64,000 bases of DNA from positions 2,542,001 to 2,606,000 of the forward strand of contig OY970224.1 of assembly GCA_963714035.1 (NCBI GenBank). The letters are read 5' to 3'. Positions 17,024-23,823 of this stretch are shown here, piece after piece. The notes below the pieces were generated by a model. The model was not told the origin of the DNA. It saw only the letters and a program-made list of their open reading frames with translations, and did not search any database. Position numbers and translations under genes: made by a program. Positions within the stretch are counted from its first letter, which is position 1. Each line of letters opens with the position of its first letter. The DNA is from DATFVB01 sp963714035. Lineage in GTDB: Bacteria; Acidobacteriota; Thermoanaerobaculia; UBA5066; DATFVB01.

Positions 17024-17398
17024 CTACACGACGGGGCGGTACTGGCGCACGGCGTCGAGAACCCTCGACGGATTGACGGGCTTGGCGATCATCTCGTCGA
17101 CGTGGAGCTCGACCGGATCGACCCGGATCCGCTGCATCGCCGAAACCACGACGACCGGGATCGAGGCGAGGTCGGGATCGATGATCCGCGCCCGCAGGAA
17201 GCGCTCGCCGTCCATCACCGGCATCATCAGATCGAGCAGGATCAGGGAAGGGCGAAAACCCGCCTTGATCCGATCGATCGCGTCGCGTCCGTCGGTGGCG
17301 CCGACGGCATTCACGCCTTCACTGTCGAGAAGCAGGACGAGCGCCTCGCGCACGTCGTCGTCGTCCTCGACCACCAGAACGTCGAAAGGGTCGGTCAC
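17024..17398 (-). CDS. Single-domain CheY-like response regulator
   Basis: 124 residues consisting only of a receiver domain: acidic pocket VVEDDDDVREAL near residue 10, phosphoacceptor Asp in LILLDLMMPVMDG at about 56, Ser/Thr switch in VVVVSAM and Lys in IAKPVNPSRVLDAV near 108. Without an output domain it must act by binding partners or as a phosphate shuttle. No histidine kinase is adjacent. Its stop codon lies only a few bases from inverted-repeat element A, which may act as its transcription end. Confidence 0.92.
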   Translation of the reverse strand: MTDPFDVLVVEDDDDVREALVLLLDSEGVNAVGATDGRDAIDRIKAGFRPSLILLDLMMPVMDGERFLRARIIDPDLASIPVVVVSAMQRIRVDPVELHVDEMIAKPVNPSRVLDAVRQYRPVV

Positions 17399-17472
17399 CG
17401 TGGGGAAATCTTAGCAAGAATCCCCGTCGATACCGGGGGCGACTCATGATTGCCGGGCAGGTAGCGCAAGAC

Positions 17473-17761
17473 CGGACGGGACACTAGCAGGCTGCTGAAA
17501 AACCGCACGGGTCGCGTTCGGAGCGCCGCCGAGCCGGATGCGAGGCGACCGCGACGCAGGCGATGCCGGAGTATCGTCGAGGAGCGGCAACGAAGCAGAC
17601 GGCCCGGCGCCGCCCGAACCCTTTGGGCGCCCGTACATTGTGAACGATCTCGGCGTTGCTCGTCGAGTCCGATCGCTTTGGCATCTGTCCTCTCCTCGCG
17701 CCTTGATTTCGTTCACAAGCCACTGGCGCGCGATCCGCGGGGTTTTTCAGCAGCCTGCTAG
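17473..17761. repeat. MITE-like inverted-repeat element B (about 280 bp) with a solo end of a second type
   Basis: Element B runs from CTAG-CAGGCTGCTGAAAAACCGC (17484) to GGGGTTTTTCAGCAGCCTG-CTAG (17761): a perfect 15-bp inverted terminal repeat flanked by CTAG on both sides. Directly to its left, 17473-17487 reads CCGGACGGGACACTAG, the outer end of a C-type element, and the two share the same CTAG. Inside, the minus strand has a short open frame (MPKRSDSTSNAEIVHNVRAP), related to element C. The right CTAG gives the stop codon of the Zn-ribbon gene at 17758. No transposase. Confidence 0.85.
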
Positions 17762-18414
17762 GACGTGGCGCTGGCGAGAAGCTTCTGAATTCGCGTCGTC
17801 GCGCAGGGACGGCAGTATTTGTATTGTCGGATCGGCACGACGCGCCCGTACGCGCGGCAGGTGCGACAACGGCCCATTCCCGGCTCGCGGCGCAGTCTTC
17901 GGCCATGGGGGTCGGGGACCTCCTCGACCGTCATCAGGACCTTGAGACCGCGGTACCCGCCCGTCAGCTGAAGCACCTCGCCGAGGCAACGGAAGCAGAC
18001 GCGAGCTCCCAGGCAGCGGAAGAGAGCGCTCGCCCGCGTGGAACAACGGCCGCAGAGGTGGGCGTCCCCGCCCGCTTCCCCGCGATCCGGCGAGGAGGCG
18101 ACCCCGACCGGACGCGCGAAGGCCCTCGGATGTTCCAGGAACGATTTCCAGTGGGGGCATTCGCGGCGATGAGCTTCGTCGATGAAATCGTTGGCGAGGC
18201 TCGTGCGCGCTTCGTTGACGGGATAGGACCCGAATTCGCGGCGCAACCCGAATCCGCATCGCTCGCAGAAGATCCCCCGGGAGCTCGGCCCATCGACTCC
18301 GGCGAGAACGCCGGTCGCCGACGCGACGTCGGCGACGCTTTCCCAGTCGCTGTCCGACCAGCTCTCGACGTTTTCGCGGAAGAGATCACCGTCCGAAATC
18401 GGGAGGCTTTTCAT
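17758..18414 (-). CDS. Cys-rich multi-zinc-ribbon protein
   Basis: 218 residues with four Cys clusters: CERCGFGL near residue 50, ECPHW at about 87, LCGRCSTRA plus CLGARVCFRCLGEV around 120-145, and CRTCRAYGRV with YKYCRPC near 185-205. These would hold three or four zinc ions. No signal peptide or membrane segment. Its TAG stop lies inside the CTAG border of element B, so it may have lost its original tail. Its start at 18414 is divergent from the triple zinc-ribbon gene at 18621. No family recognised; nucleic-acid or protein binding is the usual role of such folds. Confidence 0.7.
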   Translation of the reverse strand: MKSLPISDGDLFRENVESWSDSDWESVADVASATGVLAGVDGPSSRGIFCERCGFGLRREFGSYPVNEARTSLANDFIDEAHRRECPHWKSFLEHPRAFARPVGVASSPDRGEAGGDAHLCGRCSTRASALFRCLGARVCFRCLGEVLQLTGGYRGLKVLMTVEEVPDPHGRRLRREPGMGRCRTCRAYGRVVPIRQYKYCRPCATTRIQKLLASATS

Positions 18415-18620
18415 GCTGCTTTCCCCCCCGCGCGCGGGTCTCCGACCCCCCCCGCCGCACGCGTCATCTTACCGTCGGAATCCGGGGGAGCGATGCGTGG
18501 CGAAAAGCAAAAATCGCGCCACAGGCCGGACGCTCGAATTCGTTGATTCCCGACGGGAACGGCGGCCGAGCGGGTGGTAGGATTCAGGCAATCTCTGTTT
18601 TGGAAACGTGGAGGAGAGCC

Positions 18621-19007
18621 ATGAATACATCCGGTAAGTGTCCGAACCCCCGCGGCTGCGACGGCGAGCTCTACGCCCGCGCGGACGCTTCGGGCGAGGA
18701 ATGGTGTCCCAAGTGCGGCTACCTGCTTCGCGCCGGCCAGCCGGCGACCCCGGCCCGTCACTGTCCGAATCCCGCGGGCTGCAACGGAGAGCTGTACGCG
18801 CGTGCGGATTCCTCCGGAGAGGAATGGTGCCCGAAGTGCGGGTTCGAGCTGCGCGCCGGCGGGTCGGCGTCATCGCGCCGCCGATGCCCGAACCCGCGGG
18901 GCTGCGACGGCGAGCTCTACGCCCGCGCCGATGCGACCGGCGAGGAGTGGTGCCCCACCTGCGGATACGTCTTCCGCGCCCCCGTGACTGTGCGGCGCCC
19001 CTTCTGA
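18621..19007 (+). CDS. Triple-repeat zinc-ribbon protein
   Basis: 128 residues built from three near-identical units of about 42 residues, each reading CPNP.GC(D/N)GELYARAD followed by (S/T)GEEWCP.CGY..RA. Each unit has four Cys in a CPNPxGC ... CPxCG arrangement, so three zinc ions are expected. ATG 18621 follows GAGGAGAGCC. Linkers between units vary (GQPATPAR, GGSASSRR) while the ribbons are strongly conserved, at DNA level too, pointing to recent internal duplication under selection. Cytoplasmic by appearance. No named family known to me. Confidence 0.75.
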   Translation: MNTSGKCPNPRGCDGELYARADASGEEWCPKCGYLLRAGQPATPARHCPNPAGCNGELYARADSSGEEWCPKCGFELRAGGSASSRRRCPNPRGCDGELYARADATGEEWCPTCGYVFRAPVTVRRPF

Positions 19008-19037
19008 CGGCCGGCCTCGTTCATGGCGGCGATTCTC

Positions 19038-19162
19038 CGCCGCGTTTTCGGCGGCGTTCCCTCGCCGCGTTTTCGGCGGCGTTCCCTCGCCGCGTTCCTC
19101 GCGGCGTTCTTCCGCCGCGTTCCTCGCGGCGTTCTTCCGCCGCGTTCCTGGCGGCGTCTCCC
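19038..19162. repeat. Five tandem 25-bp palindromic units
   Basis: Five head-to-tail units of exactly 25 bp beginning CGCCGCGTT at 19038, 19063, 19088, 19113 and 19138; units 1 and 2 are identical, 3 and 4 are identical to each other. Each contains the self-complementary pair CGCCGCG...GCGGCG, so each can form a hairpin. Partial units lie on both sides. The 25-bp period is not a multiple of three, so it is unlikely to be coding. It lies 30 bp after the triple zinc-ribbon gene. Confidence 0.85.
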
Positions 19163-19177
19163 CCGCCGCGTTCTTCC

Positions 19178-19351
19178 TCAGTGGCGGGGATGTCGAGGCG
19201 GGTCGTCCCGAAGATCCGCCTCCGCCGGCTTCCGGGTGCCGGCCGTCTTGCCGTCGGGCACGCGCGCTCCTTGCGAAGTCTCTCGATCGCGATCGGGGTG
19301 ATCCGAATCGAACGTGTCGTGTTCCGCGCCGGTTTCTTCGTCGTCTCTCAT
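19178..19351 (-). CDS. Possible 57-residue acidic protein
   Basis: On the minus strand ATG 19351 is preceded by GTGGAGGGTGC, a good ribosome binding site, and encodes MRDDEETGAEHDTFDSDHPD, then a charged, disordered-looking remainder ending PPRHPRH. Rich in Asp, Glu, Arg and His, with no hydrophobic core. The 3' end runs up to the 25-bp repeat block. Such composition is typical either of small regulatory proteins or of chance frames in GC-rich DNA; the ribosome binding site is the only positive argument. Confidence 0.4.
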   Translation of the reverse strand: MRDDEETGAEHDTFDSDHPDRDRETSQGARVPDGKTAGTRKPAEADLRDDPPRHPRH

Positions 19352-19504
19352 GCACCCTCCACAGGCGTCCTGCAGCAGGCCGCGTGCCACCCGCCTTCGC
19401 TCCTTCGGAGCTACGGCGTGACTTGCCCGCTTTCCTCCTTTGCATGTTCGGCGTGACCCGTCCGCTTCGCGCGTTCGGCGCCACCGGGTAACGCGCCGCG
19501 AAGG

Positions 19505-21037
19505 CTAATCCGGCCCGAATCCGCTTCTGGCCAGAAGCGCGTCGATCTCGGTCGCAGAGGCGTCGAGCTTTTCCGCCGCCGCGCGGAGATCGTCCGCCAC
19601 GACCGGATACCAGTTCCGACGGGAAGGATCGAGGAGTCCCGCCACGTTCCACGGCTCGATCTCGCGCCGCACGGACTCCGTCAATCCCGCCGCAGAAGCC
19701 TCGCGGGCTTCGGCGAGGGATCGCCCGATCGCCGAGCGGAGAAGCGGACGATCGGAGCCGAGGAACCCGGGAATCGCGTCGCGCCCGAGCCGGCAGGAGG
19801 CTTCCCCGAAACTCGCCGCGGCGAAGTAGAGCATCGTCGCCGCGCAGAACGCCGGGAAATCATCGAAGCGTTTCCAGAGCGCGGCGACGAGCTCCGCCGC
19901 CGTGTCCGCCTCGTCCAGCGTACGGTCCGCGAGGGCGGCGAGGCGCCGATCGAGGTCCTCGTCGTCCCCCGCTTGTTCGAGGGCTTCGCCGGCGCGCGCC
20001 ACGCCGAGAAGCGTCAGGGGTATGCCCGTCGAGAGGAGCGGATCCACGAAGGCGGCGGCCGACGGGAGCATCCACCACCCCGGACCGGAAGCCGCGGCCG
20101 TCCGGAACGCGGGGTTCCCGGAAAAGCGAAACGGCGAGAGGATCTCCGCCTGCCGGAACTGCCGCCGGATCGCCGGAAACATCGCGATCAGGCGGCGCCA
20201 CGCCGGCTCGCCCTCCTCCGCCCGCACCTCGCGGGCGAGGTCGGGAGCGAGCATCGCTCCCGCGCTCACGGTCCCTTCCGAGAACCGGAGCACCCAGATC
20301 CACCCGCCCTCGAAGACGTGATGGAGCGCGGCGTCGTCGACCGGATAGGGAGACCGCTCGGAAAGTGGCGACGTCTCCGCCATCGTCGCGACGCTGCGAA
20401 AATGGGTGTAGAGCGCGGCCGTCCGCGGAAGGCCGCGGAAGTCGCTTTCCGGCAGACCGAGGGCCCGGTGGAGGAAACCCCGCGGCCCGGAGGCGTCGGC
20501 CACCCGTCGCGCGTCCACGGACACGCGCGCCGCGCCGCGCCGGCCGGACAGGCGAACGACCTTCCCGTCGCCGTCGAAGGCGTCGAGGGCGACGCGATCG
20601 ACGTACTCGGCGCCCGCCGCACGCGCCCGTTCGAGGAAATGGAGATCGACGTCCGCGCGATACCAGTGCGTGTCGGCGACCCGGGCGTTCGGGCTCGCCG
20701 CGACGAGAAGGGGATTGCGCGGGTTGCCGTCGGCCGGCTCCGCTCCGCGGCGGTGATGGTAGAAGGTGAAGCCGCGCTTGATGCCGCCTTTCACGTTCGG
20801 GAAGGCGGCCTGCCAGGTTCCCCATTTCGCGAAAGGAAGGATTTCCGGGAGGTCGTAGCGAAGCGCGATCCGTTCGAGGAGGAGGTTCGCGAGCGGGGAC
20901 GTCGACTCGCCGATCGCAAATCGCGGGTGGGCGTCCTTCTCGAGCAGGACGACGCTCCGGCCGAGACGCCGGGCGACGAGCGCGAGGAGCGAGCCGCCGA
21001 ACCCCGAGCCGACGATCGCGAGGTCGAACCGCTTCAT
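19505..21037 (-). CDS. FAD-dependent halogenase-like oxidoreductase
   Basis: 510 residues from ATG 21037. The N-terminal Rossmann motif GSGFGGSLLALVARRLG and GESTSPLANLLLERI place it with flavin-dependent tryptophan-halogenase-like and geranylgeranyl-reductase-like enzymes. The segment GGWIWVLRFSEG corresponds to the WxWxIP site of halogenases, but the Ile-Pro is missing, and the late FVDPLLSTGIPLTL is the usual FAD-binding DPxxSxG loop. It may therefore be an oxygenase or dehydrogenase rather than a halogenase. Its ATG overlaps the stop of the radical SAM gene, making it the third gene of a coupled operon. Cytoplasmic. Confidence 0.75.
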   Translation of the reverse strand: MKRFDLAIVGSGFGGSLLALVARRLGRSVVLLEKDAHPRFAIGESTSPLANLLLERIALRYDLPEILPFAKWGTWQAAFPNVKGGIKRGFTFYHHRRGAEPADGNPRNPLLVAASPNARVADTHWYRADVDLHFLERARAAGAEYVDRVALDAFDGDGKVVRLSGRRGAARVSVDARRVADASGPRGFLHRALGLPESDFRGLPRTAALYTHFRSVATMAETSPLSERSPYPVDDAALHHVFEGGWIWVLRFSEGTVSAGAMLAPDLAREVRAEEGEPAWRRLIAMFPAIRRQFRQAEILSPFRFSGNPAFRTAAASGPGWWMLPSAAAFVDPLLSTGIPLTLLGVARAGEALEQAGDDEDLDRRLAALADRTLDEADTAAELVAALWKRFDDFPAFCAATMLYFAAASFGEASCRLGRDAIPGFLGSDRPLLRSAIGRSLAEAREASAAGLTESVRREIEPWNVAGLLDPSRRNWYPVVADDLRAAAEKLDASATEIDALLARSGFGPD

Positions 21038-21948
21038 GGCGGCGCGGCCGCGGAGGGCCGGCAGCGGCACGACACGGGCGAGAGCGCGCCGGTCGCGTTC
21101 AGGCGGGCGAGAGCGGCCGCGCGCTCCTCCCGGCAGGAATCGCAGCCGGGAAGCCGCGGGAGGGACCCGAGCTCCGCGAGGACGACGGCGCCTCCTTCGG
21201 CGGCGCAGGCGGCGACGACGTCGAAGTAGGCTCCGAGCTCGATCTCGGAGAAGTCGCCGGCCGCGCGGAGCCGCTCCATCGGCTCGTGCTCCGAAACGAC
21301 GGGAAGGAGCGAAACGACCCGCGCTCCGGCGTCGCGCGCGAGCCGGAACGTCTCGAGCGCGAGGTCGAACGCGCGCGCCGGCGCGACGAACGGCGGCTGG
21401 ACGAGGACGAAGGCCCGGAGCGAGATTCCGCTCCTGGCGAGCTCCCGCGCCGCCTTCCGGAACCGTTCGATCGACGTCGGCTTCCCGAGCCGGCGAAGCA
21501 GGGAGTCGTCCGCGACCTCGAGACCGATCGCGACTTCGAGCCCGCCCCGGAGGAGGGAACGGAACGCGGAAGCGCGCCCCGCCTGCTCCGAGCGCGATTC
21601 GACGACCACGAGCTCGAGGTCGGCGACCTCGGCGGCGATCGCGGCGAGATCCCCGGCGGTCTGGCGGATCGACCGCGGCTCGAAGAGCGACGACCCGTTG
21701 TACAGCTTGAGACCGGCGACGTCGCCGAGGCGCGCGCGGGCGGAGCGGATCTGGCGCGCGATCCCGACACCGTCGGCGGCGCCGGGCGACGCCTGCCGGT
21801 AGAGCGCGCAGTAGACGCAGGCGAGCGGGCACGCGCCGTTTCGCAGGTAGGCCGTTCCGATCACCTGCGGCGTTCCGCCGGGAAAGATCTCGATCTCGCG
21901 CGCGATCGCGGCCGGGGGCTCGTCCGGCGCGCCCGCGCCGGGATTCAT
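21034..21948 (-). CDS. Radical SAM protein related to archaeosine-synthase RaSEA
   Basis: 304 residues from ATG 21948. The cluster-binding motif is GACPLACVYCALY near residue 40 (CxxxCxxC). The following blocks, LKLYNGSSLFEPRSI, LVVVESRSEQ, EVAIGLEVADDSLLRRLGK and LRAFVLVQPPFVAP, are the pattern of the Elp3-like/TIGR01210 group that includes RaSEA, the radical SAM subunit of archaeal archaeosine synthase. C-terminal Cys residues (CDSC and CRC) could bind a second cluster or zinc. ATGA overlaps join it to both neighbours. The substrate is unknown; bacteria generally lack archaeosine, so another target is likely. Confidence 0.8.
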   Translation of the reverse strand: MNPGAGAPDEPPAAIAREIEIFPGGTPQVIGTAYLRNGACPLACVYCALYRQASPGAADGVGIARQIRSARARLGDVAGLKLYNGSSLFEPRSIRQTAGDLAAIAAEVADLELVVVESRSEQAGRASAFRSLLRGGLEVAIGLEVADDSLLRRLGKPTSIERFRKAARELARSGISLRAFVLVQPPFVAPARAFDLALETFRLARDAGARVVSLLPVVSEHEPMERLRAAGDFSEIELGAYFDVVAACAAEGGAVVLAELGSLPRLPGCDSCREERAAALARLNATGALSPVSCRCRPSAAAPP

Positions 21949-23333
21949 GCGAAGGCGGGGAAGGGGAGCGCTCCCGGCTCGCGGCGCTCCGGATCCTCCG
22001 CGGGAACCGGTCCGAATCGCTTCTCGTGGATCGCGCGGAGCTCCGCGCGAGACGCGGCGAGCGCGCGGAAATGCTCCGGAGACACGGCGCCGTGCTGAAA
22101 CCGACGTTTTTCCGCGATCGGCAGCCGCACGCCCCGCGATTCGAGGCCCGCTTCGACGACCCGGCGCTTGAGCGCCGCGAGGCGTTCCGGATCTTCTCCG
22201 ACGAGCTCGCGCAGAGGCGCGGCGAGCGCGGCCGCGATCGCCGGGCGCATCGCGTGCGGGGAGAGCGCCCGGAAGCCGAACGCGCGGGCCGGCGCGAACC
22301 CGCGGGTCACGCCGCGGGAGAACCCGCCCGAATACGTGAGCGAATGTTTGATCGATTCGATTCCCCACCCCTCGTGGTAGAGGAGCGGGTTGTTCAGAAC
22401 GCTCTTGATCGTCAGCTCCGAGTCCCCCAGCGGATACGACTTCCAGTTCTCGTCTCCCCCGTCGCCATCGAAGAGCGCGACGAGGTCCGGCTCCGCCCGC
22501 CGGAGGTTCCGCGCGAACGCCATGGCCGCCGCCGCGCACTGCACGTCGAGCGGGCGGTAGTCCTCGATCGCCGCGACGGCCGCGGGGAGCGACAGGTCTT
22601 CCGGCGACGCTTCGACCGTCCGCCAGGAGTCCAGAGCGCCGAGCGCGCCGGCGACCTCCCGGGCGGAGCGCGCGTCCTCGGCGTCGCCGACGGCGAGCGT
22701 GAACAGGCGGACGCGCTCTCCGCGGCCGGCGGCCCGCGCGGCCGAAAGGACCGCCCACGCGGTGAGCGAGGAGTCCGTGCCCCCCGAGAGCGCGACGCCA
22801 ATTTTCTCCTCGGCGGGGATCTCGCGAAGGATCGCGGCCGCCGTCTCCTCGATCGCCGCGACGTAGCGCTCTCCCAGCGCCCGGGGATCCGCGGCGCCGC
22901 GCCCCGCCTCGGGCGCGAAGAAGCGCCGGTAACGCGGGTTCGGGTCCGGGCAGCCGATCTGGTCGAGCTCGACCATGTGATGGGCCGGCACCATGCGCGT
23001 GTACGAGGGATGGAACTGCTCGGAGATTTCCTGCTCGGCGCAGTACCGGCCGATCGCGTCGATCCGATCCGCCACGACGAGATAGGGCCCCGTCGAGCGC
23101 TTGGCGACGAAGTAGCGGAGGGGCCGCCCGATCGTGCGCGCGAGACGGATCGTGACGCCCTCCTGCGCGACGGCGGCGAACGCGCCTCCGATTCCGGCGA
23201 GCGCCTCGACGTCGCCCACTCGCAGAGCGCCTGTCAGCTCCTCGCGCGTGCCGCCGATGAGGACGTCGGCGGAAGGATCGGAGAGGTCGACGAGTTTCGG
23301 TTCGGTGAGTCCGGGCGTGAACGGGAACGGCAT
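21945..23333 (-). CDS. Asparagine-synthase-like ATP-dependent ligase lacking the glutaminase Cys
   Basis: 462 residues from ATG 23333. The ATP-pyrophosphatase loop IGVALSGGTDSSLTAWAV lies near residue 185, followed by the synthetase segment DLVALFDGDGGDENW and, later, a helical C-terminus. The N-terminus begins MPFPFTPGL: there is no Cys2 for glutamine hydrolysis, and the N-terminal 150 residues look like a degenerate Ntn domain. This resembles beta-lactam synthetase, carbapenam synthetase and lasso-peptide cyclases, which adenylate a carboxylate and close or join an amide without glutamine. First gene of the operon; its stop overlaps the radical SAM start. Confidence 0.82.
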   Translation of the reverse strand: MPFPFTPGLTEPKLVDLSDPSADVLIGGTREELTGALRVGDVEALAGIGGAFAAVAQEGVTIRLARTIGRPLRYFVAKRSTGPYLVVADRIDAIGRYCAEQEISEQFHPSYTRMVPAHHMVELDQIGCPDPNPRYRRFFAPEAGRGAADPRALGERYVAAIEETAAAILREIPAEEKIGVALSGGTDSSLTAWAVLSAARAAGRGERVRLFTLAVGDAEDARSAREVAGALGALDSWRTVEASPEDLSLPAAVAAIEDYRPLDVQCAAAAMAFARNLRRAEPDLVALFDGDGGDENWKSYPLGDSELTIKSVLNNPLLYHEGWGIESIKHSLTYSGGFSRGVTRGFAPARAFGFRALSPHAMRPAIAAALAAPLRELVGEDPERLAALKRRVVEAGLESRGVRLPIAEKRRFQHGAVSPEHFRALAASRAELRAIHEKRFGPVPAEDPERREPGALPFPAFA

Positions 23334-23487
23334 GGGCGCCTCCGAGCGCAGATCCTACCGCGCCCTTCGCGGCGAGGTTGACCCGCCGGGGAGAACGGCG
23401 CGATCCTCGAGGATCCCGAATGGGAAGCACGATGAAGCGCGGCGAGGCGCGCCCGTAGTCGCTCGATGTATCGCCGCGTTTGCTACT

Positions 23488-23697
23488 TCAGGCGCGGCGC
23501 CGGGTGACCATGCATATATCCGGCGAGTCGTCTTCCTTCGTCCGACGGTGGAGGTATCGCGTGGAGTCGCCGCCGGGTCCCTGGGACTGCTTGAGCCCGT
23601 TGCGGCCGCAGGCCGGGCAGATCGCGATGACGCCGCTGCGGTTGTCGACGGTTTCGCCGAACTCCAAACCGGTGTAATCGAATTCCTCGGAAGCCAC
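23488..23697 (-). CDS. 69-residue single CPxCG protein
   Basis: GTG 23697 is preceded by a strong GGAGGT six bases upstream. The product reads ASEEFDYTGLEFGETVDNRS, then GVIAICPACGRNGLKQSQGP and a Lys/Arg-rich end with DDSPDICMV. CPACG plus the later Cys and a His could hold a metal. Acidic N-terminus, basic C-terminus, no signal peptide. It lies 154 bp upstream of the ligase/radical SAM/oxidase operon on the same strand, so it may be co-transcribed. A peptide substrate for that operon is conceivable but there is no leader/core organisation to support it. Confidence 0.65.
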   Translation of the reverse strand: MASEEFDYTGLEFGETVDNRSGVIAICPACGRNGLKQSQGPGGDSTRYLHRRTKEDDSPDICMVTRRRA

Positions 23698-23823
23698 GCT
23701 CGCACCTCCGGAACCGATGGGGGACCGAGACGATGGCGGGATTGTAGCACCGTGCGGCATCGGCCTTGCACCCTCGGAGCCCACGTTCCGGTGTGGTCCG
23801 GAACGACCTCGGAGGGAGACACG

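Noticed and set aside
19038..19162. CRISPR array
   Set aside because: Units are contiguous without spacers and no cas genes are near.
19023..19301. Open frame through the 25-bp repeat array
   Set aside because: The 25-bp period is not a multiple of three; the product is an Arg/Pro/Ala artefact.
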